A stretch of DNA of 64,000 nucleotides from UBA1794 sp031552405 (GCA_031552405.1 JAVBMN010000045.1:1-64000); one strand, 5' to 3'. Counted from the stretch's first letter, positions 1 through 8,298 are shown. A program made the numbers and translations. Notes: generated by a model from the sequence alone, not told the origin.

Positions 1-362
1 GCATTTCTTACTGCACACGTCCCACATCCGGTGGGCGTAGCAATACATTTTTCTCCACTTGTTCATTGTACTGTTTTTAATTAGTTTCTGCAAATATATA
101 GGCATATAACAGCCATTTACAAGCAGAAGGGGCTGAGAAAAAAATAATATGCCCACATCAAAAAGCATCCGGAATCGTTTGCATTTTCCACCGGTAATAC
201 GTATTTTTGCAGTGTCAGATAAAGCTTTTCACCCGGGTGAGAACCTCTTTTCACGTAGGTGAGAAGACATTTTTACCAAGGTGAGGAGCTCTTCTCACCC
301 GGGTGAAAAGCTTTTATTTTACGAGCCAAATCAATTATCTAATACCATAAAAACCTGAATGT
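1..362. other. Non-coding region at window edge
   Basis: No convincing gene is visible. Bases 1-200 are AT-rich with no recognised element. The second half holds an array of palindromes described separately (221-314). No CRISPR repeat-spacer pattern is seen here, although an array beyond position 1 cannot be excluded. Confidence 0.6.
221..314. repeat. 22-bp-phased palindrome array (TCACC/GGTGA type)
   Basis: Four imperfect to perfect palindromes of the form TCAC-N4-GTGA or ACC-N2-GGTGA have centres near 234.5, 256.5, 278.5 and 300.5, so the spacing is exactly 22 bp. The outer two share the core TCACCCGGGTGA and also form a perfect 23-bp inverted repeat (221-243 with 292-314). The array ends 48 bp before the HU-like gene. 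It could be an operator array on one helix face or part of a dispersed element; the function is not known from sequence. Confidence 0.85.
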
Positions 363-983
363 ATGCCTATACAATTTGAATTCTATGAAAACCCTGTTTC
401 AGCGGAACAACCCCAGAAAACGCGCTACCACGCCCATGTAGTACCCACGCAGACCACAAGTACCGAGACTCTCATCAACTCCATCCACAACAGCTGCACG
501 CTGCATCCCTCCGATTTGAAAGCCGCCCTCGCTGCCCTGAGTCAGGAAATCGGTACTCGTCTGAGTAACGGCGAGCGCGTACACATTGAGGGGCTGGGTT
601 ATTTTCAGATCACCCTCTCCTGCCCCGAGACGCGTGATCCCAAGGACACACGCGCCCAGCGTGTCGTCTTCAAATCCGTAAAGTTCAGGGCGGATAATGA
701 ACTAAAGAGCCGCCTTGCGCAGGTAGAAACTCAGCGTGCCAGACACGTCCGGCACTCCACGGATATCTCCGAAACCGAGATAGACATCCGCCTCACGGAA
801 TTTTTCCGGCAAAACCCGCTCCTCACCCGTCACAAATTCCAGGACTTATGCGGCCTGACAGCCATCACCGCAGGCCGCCGCATCACCCGCCTTCTGGCCG
901 AAGAAAAGCTCCGCAACGCCAATACCCGCTACCAGCCGATATATGTACCCATGCCCGGATACTACGGCACATCCCGGGTGTGA
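363..983 (+). CDS. HU/IHF-family DNA-binding protein with C-terminal helix-turn-helix
   Basis: A 206-residue protein. Residues about 30-120 resemble the HU/IHF fold as found in the longer Bacteroidetes HU-related proteins (helical segment, then a strand region with GERVHIEGLGYFQI, then basic residues). Residues about 140-195 look like a winged helix (LTRHKFQDLCGLTAITAGRR), so the protein probably binds DNA with two modules. Length is roughly twice that of classical HU. It is flanked by palindrome-rich DNA on both sides (TCACC/GGTGA motifs) and lies 243 bp upstream of cas1. A nucleoid or architectural role is inferred; targets are unknown. Confidence 0.8.
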   Translation: MPIQFEFYENPVSAEQPQKTRYHAHVVPTQTTSTETLINSIHNSCTLHPSDLKAALAALSQEIGTRLSNGERVHIEGLGYFQITLSCPETRDPKDTRAQRVVFKSVKFRADNELKSRLAQVETQRARHVRHSTDISETEIDIRLTEFFRQNPLLTRHKFQDLCGLTAITAGRRITRLLAEEKLRNANTRYQPIYVPMPGYYGTSRV

Positions 984-1092
984 AGGGTGGTTCACACCCT
1001 TCACACCTGCCCTTCACCCGCAAAGCGGCTGCCAGAAGGCAGCACAAAAGGAAGGTGAACAGGTGAAGGGTGGAGGTAATTTTTTACCTGTC
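973..1092. repeat. GGTGAA/TTCACC-rich hairpin region after HU-like gene
   Basis: The DNA around the HU-like stop codon has CCCGGGTG at 973, then a hairpin with arms TGAAGGGTG (981-989) and CACCCTTCA (995-1003). Next come a TTCACC copy near 1013, a short hairpin GCTGCC-AGAA-GGCAGC (1028-1043) and GGTGAA copies near 1054 and 1062. The motif matches the one in the array upstream of the gene. It may act as a terminator or as protein-binding sites. Confidence 0.6.
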
Positions 1093-1159
1093 TTAGGCAG
1101 TATAATTAGATTTATAGAAAAAAGAAGGAGACATTGTGCAAAATTCTCTTACAATCGTT

Positions 1160-1167
1160 TATATTTG
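1160..1167 (+). promoter_or_regulatory. Bacteroides-type -7 element for the cas operon
   Basis: TATATTTG fits TAnnTTTG. It lies 59 bp before the cas1 ATG. No good -33 TTG at ideal spacing was found; the nearest TTG is at 1134-1136. A clear AGGAGG ribosome site precedes cas1 near 1215. Confidence 0.5.
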
Positions 1168-1226
1168 CAAGAACAATTATAGATTAACAGAAATAGGAAC
1201 ATACAAGAAGCTAAGGAGGAATAGTT

Positions 1227-2207
1227 ATGGAGCTTGTACTTAACACATTCGGAGTATCACTTAATCGTGATAATGAAAACTTTGTGATTGCCCACAAAGA
1301 AGGGAAACAGCGTATTCCTGCTGATGGTGTTAAAACAATACATATCGGACGTGGCACGCAAATCACTAGTGATGCGGTTTTGTTAGCTATTGAAAAGGAA
1401 ATTGAAATACTTTTCATGGATCGCAGTGGGAGTCCTGTGGGGCGTGTCTGGAGTTCTCGTTACGGTTCTATATCAACGATTCGGAAAGGACAGCTTTCTT
1501 TTACGTTCTCTAAGGATGCTCTAGATTGGATTAAGAACGTTCTGCGGCAGAAAATTGAAAATCAACAAGCCTTATTGCTGATGATGAAAGTAGAAAGTGA
1601 GATTCTCAAACGTCAGGTTGAACGTGCAATAAACCGTTTAGAAGATTATCGTACAAAGATTGGTTCTATTGACGGTGAAATTGTTCAAGATGTGGCCCCT
1701 ACTCTGAGGGGGTGGGAAGGCGTTGCGTCCAAAATCTATTTTGAAGCCCTAAACCTCTTTATTCCTGTAGAATATCGTTTTGAACAACGTTCTCAGCATC
1801 CGGCTCTTGATATCACAAATGCATTGTTGAATTATGGATATGGCCTGCTTTATGGAAAGATCGAAGGAACATTGATTAAAGCAGGGATAGACCCCTATAT
1901 CGGAATCATGCATCGTGATGATTATAATCGCCCCGTGCTTGTATATGACCTTATTGAATTATACCGGGTGTGGGTGGATTATGTAGTATACACCCTTCTG
2001 GCTCAGCAAGTGATTACAGAAGATTATTATTCAGTGCGCGAGGATGGCTCGTACTGGCTGGAAGGACTAGGGCGCAGGGTGCTTATTCAATCATTCAATG
2101 ATTATTTAGAGGAAACAATTACCCTGAAGGGGGTAACCCGAAGTCGTCAGTACCATATAGCGCTTTACGCAAGAGAGTTGGCACAGATCTTTAAACAATA
2201 TGATTAA
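1227..2207 (+). CDS. cas1: CRISPR-associated endonuclease Cas1
   Basis: A 326-residue protein with the Cas1 layout: N-terminal beta domain (VLNTFGVSLNRDNENFVI, then IHIGRGTQITSDAV) and helical C-terminal catalytic domain. Metal-binding residues expected for the family are visible: E164 in GWEG, H229 in GIMHRDDYNRP, and D241/E244 in VYDLIE. Cas1 with Cas2 integrates new spacers into CRISPR arrays. The ATG follows a strong AGGAGG. It is the first gene of a five-gene same-strand run, with only 11 bp before the next gene. Cas1 is not fused to a reverse transcriptase. No array is visible nearby. Confidence 0.96.
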   Translation: MELVLNTFGVSLNRDNENFVIAHKEGKQRIPADGVKTIHIGRGTQITSDAVLLAIEKEIEILFMDRSGSPVGRVWSSRYGSISTIRKGQLSFTFSKDALDWIKNVLRQKIENQQALLLMMKVESEILKRQVERAINRLEDYRTKIGSIDGEIVQDVAPTLRGWEGVASKIYFEALNLFIPVEYRFEQRSQHPALDITNALLNYGYGLLYGKIEGTLIKAGIDPYIGIMHRDDYNRPVLVYDLIELYRVWVDYVVYTLLAQQVITEDYYSVREDGSYWLEGLGRRVLIQSFNDYLEETITLKGVTRSRQYHIALYARELAQIFKQYD

Positions 2208-2218
2208 ATTCTTCAACT

Positions 2219-3244
2219 ATGCTGCTTTACGGGAAAAATATAACTTCAAGTGCGGATTCTCTACAAAAGGTTGAGATCAGCTATCTATATCACTCATTGC
2301 GTAATCCGAAGCCTGAGATAAGCGCCTGCATCCGTCGTTTACGGATTGTGCGAACTTTAGACAGCAAAAAATATGCTCAGCAAAAAAAGGCGTTACCTTA
2401 TATTGTATGTGGTGTATTTAATCCTCCCTACCGTAGGACCGAGAACTTTGCCTATATTGAATATTTCATACTTGACATTGACCATATTACGGTAAAACAG
2501 CATAATATTGATACTCTGCAGCAAACTCTGGCAGCTGACGACCGGGTGTTGATGTGTTTTAAATCGCCAGGAGAAGATGGACTGAAGCTCCTTTTTCGCC
2601 TTAGCGAACGGTGTTATGATGCTGGTTTATATGCATTGTTTTATAAGGTATTTGTTCATCAATTCAGTATACAGTATCAGTTGGAACAAATAATTGATAC
2701 AAAGACAAGCGATGTTACCCGGGCTTGTTTTGTAAGCATTGATCCGTCAGTATCGTACCGTCCGGATGCCACTCCCGTAAAACTAAGCACCTTTTTAGAC
2801 AGTAGCAACTCTGAAGGATTGTTCCGACAGAAACGGGAAATTGAGCGTGTGGTAAAAACGCAGCAAGAAAATTTACCTATTCTTGAAAAAGACCCGCAAA
2901 AAAAGGATCCGGATCACGAGGCTATGGCGCAGATTAAAGCGCGGCTAAATCCTAAATACCCGCCCAATAGCGATCGGCCTCCTGTTATTACTCCTCCTGT
3001 TCTTAATGAGGTTATGGAAGATTTGACAGCGTATATTCAGGAAACAGGTGTTGTTGTTGCTGAGATTATTAATATCCAGTATGGCAAAAAGATACGTCTT
3101 AACCTAGGATTGAAACAAGCGGAGATTAATTTATTCTTTGGAAAACGAGGATTTAGTGTGGTTAAATCGCCACGGAGTGGAACATCCGAGGAACTTAATG
3201 AATTGTGTGCAGACCTTATTGGCAATTTTCTTCTGGAGAGATAA
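2219..3244 (+). CDS. BT4734/VirE-N-like (primase-fold) protein between cas1 and cas2
   Basis: A 341-residue protein. Residues about 15-185 match the BT4734-like/VirE N-terminal pattern: FILDIDHI (D86, D88), then FKSPGEDGLKLLF (116-126), then DVTRACFVSIDP (165-176). This fold is related to archaeo-eukaryotic primases, and CRISPR-associated primase-polymerases are known beside cas1-cas2 in some type III loci. Residues 260-341 form a second unassigned domain; the linker at 200-250 is charged. The aspartate pair could bind metal. Its position suggests a role in making or processing spacer precursors (inference). The gene starts 11 bp after cas1 and ends 17 bp before the chosen cas2 start. Confidence 0.75.
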   Translation: MLLYGKNITSSADSLQKVEISYLYHSLRNPKPEISACIRRLRIVRTLDSKKYAQQKKALPYIVCGVFNPPYRRTENFAYIEYFILDIDHITVKQHNIDTLQQTLAADDRVLMCFKSPGEDGLKLLFRLSERCYDAGLYALFYKVFVHQFSIQYQLEQIIDTKTSDVTRACFVSIDPSVSYRPDATPVKLSTFLDSSNSEGLFRQKREIERVVKTQQENLPILEKDPQKKDPDHEAMAQIKARLNPKYPPNSDRPPVITPPVLNEVMEDLTAYIQETGVVVAEIINIQYGKKIRLNLGLKQAEINLFFGKRGFSVVKSPRSGTSEELNELCADLIGNFLLER

Positions 3245-3261
3245 AGGCGAGAGGACTTTCA

Positions 3262-3750
3262 ATGAAAGAAAAGAAAGAGAAGAAAGCAAAACTGAGTTTT
3301 GTGCAGATCCTTCAAAAACTGGCGCGTGCCGGGGTTCAGGGCTCTGTAGTTCCCAATCGGACAACAAATTCATTAGATACTCTGCCAGAACTAGAGCACC
3401 GTATTGAACAGATATTTGGAATTGTCAATAACACCAAAAGACCCGCAGGAAATATGTTGTTTTTTGTAATGTATGATATTGAAAGTAACAAAGTGCGTTA
3501 CCAAGTTGTAAAGTACCTCTTAAAAAAAGGGTGCACCCGTGTTCAAAAGTCGATCTTTTTGGCCGATTTGGATGCATCTACCTATGAAACAATAAAAAGT
3601 GATCTGACAGAGGTGCAAGCTTGTTACGAAAACAATGACAGTATATTGATAGTCCCCGTTTCAACAGATCATCTCAAAGCAATGAAAGTCATCGGACAAA
3701 AAATAGAAATTGATATTATTACTCACTCCAAAAATACATTATTTTTCTAA
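3262..3750 (+). CDS. cas2: CRISPR-associated Cas2 with N-terminal extension
   Basis: The Cas2 ferredoxin-like domain occupies residues 65-162: MLFFVMYDIESNKVR, with the usual acidic residue D72 in MYDI, then GCTRVQKSIFLADLD and DSILIVPVS. Cas2 dimers bridge two Cas1 dimers in the spacer integration complex. The first 64 residues are a lysine-rich helical extension (MKEKKEKKAKLSF) not found in minimal Cas2. The start at 3262 follows GAGAGG and avoids overlap with the upstream gene. An in-frame ATG at 3205 overlaps that gene, and an ATG at 3454 would give a minimal Cas2. The next gene starts 18 bp after the stop. Confidence 0.93.
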   Translation: MKEKKEKKAKLSFVQILQKLARAGVQGSVVPNRTTNSLDTLPELEHRIEQIFGIVNNTKRPAGNMLFFVMYDIESNKVRYQVVKYLLKKGCTRVQKSIFLADLDASTYETIKSDLTEVQACYENNDSILIVPVSTDHLKAMKVIGQKIEIDIITHSKNTLFF

Positions 3751-3768
3751 CTTTAAAACTATCTGATT

Positions 3769-5442
3769 ATGGCTCGTAAAGTTTTTATTTCGGTGCTTGG
3801 TTCCACCTGTTATGAATTATGTAAATATGAATGGAATAATTTCTGTTCGGAAGAAACCTGCTACATCCAGGAGGCAACCCTTGATTATTTAAACAAAAAA
3901 GAAGAGTGGTCCCCCAATGATTGCGCCTATATATTACTGACTGAAGTCGCAAAGAAAAGAAACTGGGAAGACAATGGTCATAGTGACAGAGAAACGGGCA
4001 AGAAAATAGAGCGTTCTGGTTTACGATCTAAGTTATATAATAAGAAATATCCTTTTCAAATAGAATCTATTGAAAACTTGCCCATAGGAAACAACGAAGC
4101 GGAAATCTGGGATTTTTTTAATCGTGCCTATGAGCTGATTCAAGATGGAGATGAATTATACTTTGACCTAACCCACGGCTTTCGATACCTGCCTATGCTT
4201 ATCTTGGTTCTAGGAAATTACGCCAAGTTTCTGAAAGGAGTACAGATCAAAAGTATTACATATGGAAACTTTGAAGGAGGGAATAAAGAAACTAAAACCG
4301 CTCCGATAGTAGACCTGCTACCTCTATCTGTATTACAAGATTGGAGTACAGCTGCCGCTTTCTATTTGGAAAGCGGGAATACCGATAGACTAAGCAATCT
4401 TACGGAAAATAGATTGCGGCCAATATTAAGAGAGGAAAGTACTAGAAAGGAAGGTGAAATTATAAAGCCTTTTATAAGGGGTTTGGTACAAATTTCCGAA
4501 GAGCGACAAACATGTAGAGGAATTGCTATTTCTGAAAACAAAAGTGTGGAAAATCTATTGCTATCGGTCAATACTATTAAGAGGACTGTTATTGCCCCCC
4601 TTAATCCTATAATTGAGAAAATTAAAGCGGAAATATCTTTTTTTGATATAGGAAAGGGACCACTCAATTGTATTAAGGTTGCTGAATGGTGTTTCAAAAA
4701 CAAGCAATATCAACAAGCTATTACGATATTGCGAGAAGGTATTGTGACTTTCTTTTGTGAGCGGTATAATCTAAACGAGATTGAGGAAAAAGAAAGAAAA
4801 GTGGTAGAGGATGTTTTTTATCGGGTTTATAAAAAAGATGTTTTTTCGCAAGAAACAGAACCTCTATTGCATCATATATCCTGCGATGAGGATGTAATTT
4901 CATATTCATCATTGTTTTCACAGATAAGAGAGTGTAGGAATGATTACAATCATTCTGGAATGAGGCCAAATTCTCGTGGAGCTAAGAAAATGAAGAATGA
5001 TATTGAGAGTTTTATAGAAAGGACAAAAGTACTTTTTGGTAAAGAACTGTATAAGAAAAATTGTTTGATTGTACCCAAGCAAAATCTTCTTATCAATCTT
5101 TCCAATCACCCCTATGAACAATGGGATGAAACCCAGAAACAAGCCGCATTGGAATATGGTTCTTGTCAAGATATGCCCTTCCCGGAGATTGATCCTACTG
5201 CGAATCAACAAGTGATCAATCAACTTGTGGAGAAATTCTATCAAGACTTGCTTGCACTGCAGTCAACCCACCAACTTACTGTACATATTATGGGTGAAAT
5301 GACTTTTTGCTTTGCTCTGATTCAGAAGCTGGAAGCCGTATGCATTCCATGCATAGCCAGCACAACAGTACGGGATACAATCGAATTGGAAGGTGGTCGT
5401 AAAGAGAGTGTTTTCCAGTTTGTTCAGTTTAGGAAGTACTAA
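3769..5442 (+). CDS. CARF-HEPN CRISPR ancillary protein (DxTHG/TM1812 family) with extra C-terminal domain
   Basis: A 557-residue protein. Residues 1-190 match the TM1812/Csx family CARF sensor: KVFISVLGSTCYELCKY at the start and YFDLTHGFRYLP with the DxTHG signature at 133-137. Residues about 290-425 look like a HEPN RNase domain with the R-x4-H motif RNDYNH (R390, H395). CARF domains bind cyclic oligoadenylates made by Cas10 in type III systems, and HEPN domains cut RNA. Residues about 438-557 form an extra domain (LINLSNHP..W, VHIMGE, IASTTVR, FVQFRKY) that resembles small CRISPR-associated proteins such as the Csx20-type ring nucleases; that match is from memory and uncertain. By eye the HEPN part is AT-rich. 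No Cas10 is present in the window. Confidence 0.88.
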   Translation: MARKVFISVLGSTCYELCKYEWNNFCSEETCYIQEATLDYLNKKEEWSPNDCAYILLTEVAKKRNWEDNGHSDRETGKKIERSGLRSKLYNKKYPFQIESIENLPIGNNEAEIWDFFNRAYELIQDGDELYFDLTHGFRYLPMLILVLGNYAKFLKGVQIKSITYGNFEGGNKETKTAPIVDLLPLSVLQDWSTAAAFYLESGNTDRLSNLTENRLRPILREESTRKEGEIIKPFIRGLVQISEERQTCRGIAISENKSVENLLLSVNTIKRTVIAPLNPIIEKIKAEISFFDIGKGPLNCIKVAEWCFKNKQYQQAITILREGIVTFFCERYNLNEIEEKERKVVEDVFYRVYKKDVFSQETEPLLHHISCDEDVISYSSLFSQIRECRNDYNHSGMRPNSRGAKKMKNDIESFIERTKVLFGKELYKKNCLIVPKQNLLINLSNHPYEQWDETQKQAALEYGSCQDMPFPEIDPTANQQVINQLVEKFYQDLLALQSTHQLTVHIMGEMTFCFALIQKLEAVCIPCIASTTVRDTIELEGGRKESVFQFVQFRKY

Positions 5443-5461
5443 TCCAATCACCTTACTATAT

Positions 5462-6919
5462 ATGACCAGCAAAGAAATAGTATTAAATGGGAATCAAAGT
5501 CGAATTTTCGAGAAAATGAAAGAGTTTATCAGAGACTCATCCGCACGGGTATTTATCCTGAAAGGCCATGCCGGAACAGGAAAAACCACAATGATGAAGG
5601 AGCTGATAGAGGAATTGGATCGTAAGAACTTGCTTTGTTCCTTGCTTGCCTCTACTGGTCGGGCTGCAAAGATATTGTGCAATACCACTGGGAGGCCTGC
5701 CAATACCGTACATAGCAAAATCTATAAATTTGCAGACTTCAATCAAGATATCGACAAAATGATGCAAACAAAACCATCTCCGCAGGCTTTTACTTCAAAG
5801 AATGGTCAGCTGAGGTTGGAATTCATATTCACTCCTTTGGAGGATGAAGAACGAAGTGAACATTATTACATAGTAGATGAAGCCTCTATGATAGCAGATA
5901 AGGCAGATCCTAATCCTACTCAGGCCTTGTTTGGAACAGGGCGGTTACTGTCTGACTTATTGAGTTATGATTCGAAGGGAAAATATTTCTTTGTGGGAGA
6001 TCTTTGCCAATTGCCACCGGTGGGGCAACAGTATTCTCCAGCCTTATCTGCTCCTTATCTTCAGCAGACTTTTGGACTTCGGGCAATGGAAGGAGAGCTA
6101 ACTGAAGTTGTGCGCCAAAAGCACGGAAACGACTTATTGGAATCTGCTTTATTGCTTCGAAAACTATTTGCCTACCCTCCTGTAAGAAATTGGGGCAAAT
6201 TTCCATTAAAGGGGTACAGGCATATTCATCTCTATACGGATCAAGCTACACTTTTACAAGCCTATATCAAGAATATTAAGGAGAAAGGTTACAATGCCTC
6301 CACTTTACTATGTCGAAGTAATAGGATTTGTACTACTCTAACAGAGCTTGTGCGCCCATCACTGGAAAAATATCAGCCTACATTGCAGAAAGGTGATTTG
6401 CTGCTTGTTACTCAGAATAATTATATTTCCGGATTGATGAATGGGGATATGGTAGAGGTTGTTAGCCTGGGAGCGCGAGAATACAAAGCTAAACTGACCT
6501 TCATACACGTGGAGGTGAAAGAGCTGTTTACAGAGCGGGTATATTCTCAGTTGTTGATTGAAGAGGTGGTTTACAGTACATTGGTGAATCTTGATCAGAC
6601 TCAGCAGTATGGTTTGTTTCTTGATTTCTTTTTCCGAATGAAAGAGAAAGGAATTCGACAGAAAAGTGATGAATTTAAGCAGCAGATGTTGAGGGATCCT
6701 TATTTAAATGCGTTGAGAGCTGTATATGGATATGCACTGACCTGCCACAAAGCACAAGGGGGCGAATGGGAAGATGTATTTGCAGATATCCCGCGCGTCA
6801 TGGCAAGAAATCCTCAGGCAGAGGTGTATCAATGGCTTTACACAGCGCTTACCCGTGCCAGAACTCATCTGCATATTGTGAGTGATTTTTATGTGGAATA
6901 TGCAAAGTATTGTTTCTAA
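5462..6919 (+). CDS. RecD/Pif1-like SF1 DNA helicase
   Basis: A 485-residue superfamily 1 helicase. Walker A GHAGTGKTT lies at 35-43, Walker B YIVDEAS ends near 142, motif III GDLCQLPPVG is at 180-189, and late motifs appear as GYALTCHKAQGGEW and YTALTRAR. The architecture fits RecD-like 5'-3' helicases widespread in Bacteroidetes. The ATG at 5462 is 19 bp after the CARF-HEPN stop. A longer reading frame from 5393 would overlap that gene and adds a non-conserved leader. It may be co-transcribed with the cas genes, or it may be a core gene next to an inserted cas cluster. Confidence 0.88.
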   Translation: MTSKEIVLNGNQSRIFEKMKEFIRDSSARVFILKGHAGTGKTTMMKELIEELDRKNLLCSLLASTGRAAKILCNTTGRPANTVHSKIYKFADFNQDIDKMMQTKPSPQAFTSKNGQLRLEFIFTPLEDEERSEHYYIVDEASMIADKADPNPTQALFGTGRLLSDLLSYDSKGKYFFVGDLCQLPPVGQQYSPALSAPYLQQTFGLRAMEGELTEVVRQKHGNDLLESALLLRKLFAYPPVRNWGKFPLKGYRHIHLYTDQATLLQAYIKNIKEKGYNASTLLCRSNRICTTLTELVRPSLEKYQPTLQKGDLLLVTQNNYISGLMNGDMVEVVSLGAREYKAKLTFIHVEVKELFTERVYSQLLIEEVVYSTLVNLDQTQQYGLFLDFFFRMKEKGIRQKSDEFKQQMLRDPYLNALRAVYGYALTCHKAQGGEWEDVFADIPRVMARNPQAEVYQWLYTALTRARTHLHIVSDFYVEYAKYCF

Positions 6920-6937
6920 GCAACTTTTAAGACTACA

Positions 6938-8251
6938 CTACAGCTCAATCAGCAACGGATCGCTTTCTTCTTCGTTTATTTTATACTGGGCAAGGAGGGC
7001 TTCCCACTGGGAGTGGAACTGGGTATCGGTGTCGATATTGAAATCTTCGGAGCCGTGGGTGTAGATACGATGGAGCATACCCTTTACGGTAAGGTTGTGC
7101 ACATCTACCGAAGGTAAGAAGTAGTTGTCCTTCCCTTCCTGCTCGCCTTCTACTTCGTGGAGGAGTTTTACTTCTTGCAGCAGGTTGATGGTTTGGTGTA
7201 CCAGGCGGATGGGAATATTGCCCTCTGCCGAAAGGGTTTCGGGGGTATAGGGCTCCTCTTCTTTCTGAAAACGTTTGCAGATGAGGGACATGGTGAGGAT
7301 GCTGATGAAATCGTTATACCGGCGGGTGATGCGGTTGATGTCTTCGCTGTAGTTGAAGTTGCGGGCGTTTTGCAAGGCGTAGTTCACTTCTACTCCGAAG
7401 AGGATGATGGTCCATGAGATCTGCAGCCAGAAGAGGAAGAGCGGCAGGGCGGCAAAACTTCCGTAAATAGCGTTGTATTTAGACAGCGAGAACTGCCCAT
7501 TGATGTACAGAAACTGAAAAAACTGGTATCCTGTACCCGCAATGATACCTGCTATAAGGGCCGGAACAAAGCGTACCTTGGTATTGGGCATGAAGATATA
7601 AAGTCCTGTAAACATGAGCCATGACATGGCAAAAGGGATCAGACGGATCAGGAATTTGATCATATCCCCCAGGATGATAAAATCGTGCATACCCTTTAGC
7701 ATGGTGCCTACAAAGATGCTGAGACCACTGGATACTACAATAAACACCGGGAGAAGCAGGAAAATAGAGAAATAATCCGTTACCTTACGATACAGTGTGC
7801 GTGCCTTTTTCACTTCCCATATCTCGTTAAAGGTGGCTTCGATGCTGCTGGTAAGATTTACCACGGTGATGAGCAACATGACAATACCCACTCCCAGAAA
7901 GATTCCGTTCTTGGATTGCAGCAGGTAGGAGTTGACAAAGGCGAGCAGGTAATCCGCCACTTCCTTCTGGTTGCTGAAGGCTTCATAGATCTGGCTCTCC
8001 ATCATTTCATTGAACCCAAACCCGCGGGAGATGGCAAAGAGGATGGCCAGGATGGGGACGATGGACAGCAGGGTGCTGTATGTCAGTGCCGAAGCACGGG
8101 CGCTGATGCCGTCTTGGATAAATTCACGGATAGAGACGTATACGATACGAAGGGATTTTTTGAGAATCTGGTGCGTGCGGCGTTCGTTGGCGCGGTTGCG
8201 CCATAGCTCGCTGCTAAAGTACTCGCGAATGGTATGAATGGTGAGCTTCAT
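6938..8251 (-). CDS. YihY/BrkB-family inner membrane protein
   Basis: A 437-residue membrane protein. The family core is visible: REFIQDGISARASALTYSTLLSIVPILAIL near residues 42-75, followed by about five further hydrophobic segments (VGIVMLLITVV, IFLLLPVFIVV, FAMSWLMFTGLYIF, LIAGIIAGTGYQFF, LFLFWLQISWTIILFGVE). Residues about 310-437 form a soluble winged-helix-like tail usual in Bacteroidetes members. The family was once wrongly called ribonuclease BN; its molecular role is not settled. It converges on the helicase with an 18-bp gap and lies just downstream of rnpB on the same strand. Confidence 0.92.
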   Translation of the reverse strand: MKLTIHTIREYFSSELWRNRANERRTHQILKKSLRIVYVSIREFIQDGISARASALTYSTLLSIVPILAILFAISRGFGFNEMMESQIYEAFSNQKEVADYLLAFVNSYLLQSKNGIFLGVGIVMLLITVVNLTSSIEATFNEIWEVKKARTLYRKVTDYFSIFLLLPVFIVVSSGLSIFVGTMLKGMHDFIILGDMIKFLIRLIPFAMSWLMFTGLYIFMPNTKVRFVPALIAGIIAGTGYQFFQFLYINGQFSLSKYNAIYGSFAALPLFLFWLQISWTIILFGVEVNYALQNARNFNYSEDINRITRRYNDFISILTMSLICKRFQKEEEPYTPETLSAEGNIPIRLVHQTINLLQEVKLLHEVEGEQEGKDNYFLPSVDVHNLTVKGMLHRIYTHGSEDFNIDTDTQFHSQWEALLAQYKINEEESDPLLIEL

Positions 8252-8298
8252 TATGTACGCGTATTATATAGATGAAATATAAGGATATTCAATCAAAA

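Noticed and set aside
848..1182. Two overlapping open frames after the HU-like domain
   Set aside because: They overlap the HU-like gene in another frame and run through hairpin repeats; composition is not protein-like.
3205..3261. Upstream ATG for cas2
   Set aside because: It lies inside the preceding gene; the ATG at 3262 has a better-placed ribosome site and avoids overlap.
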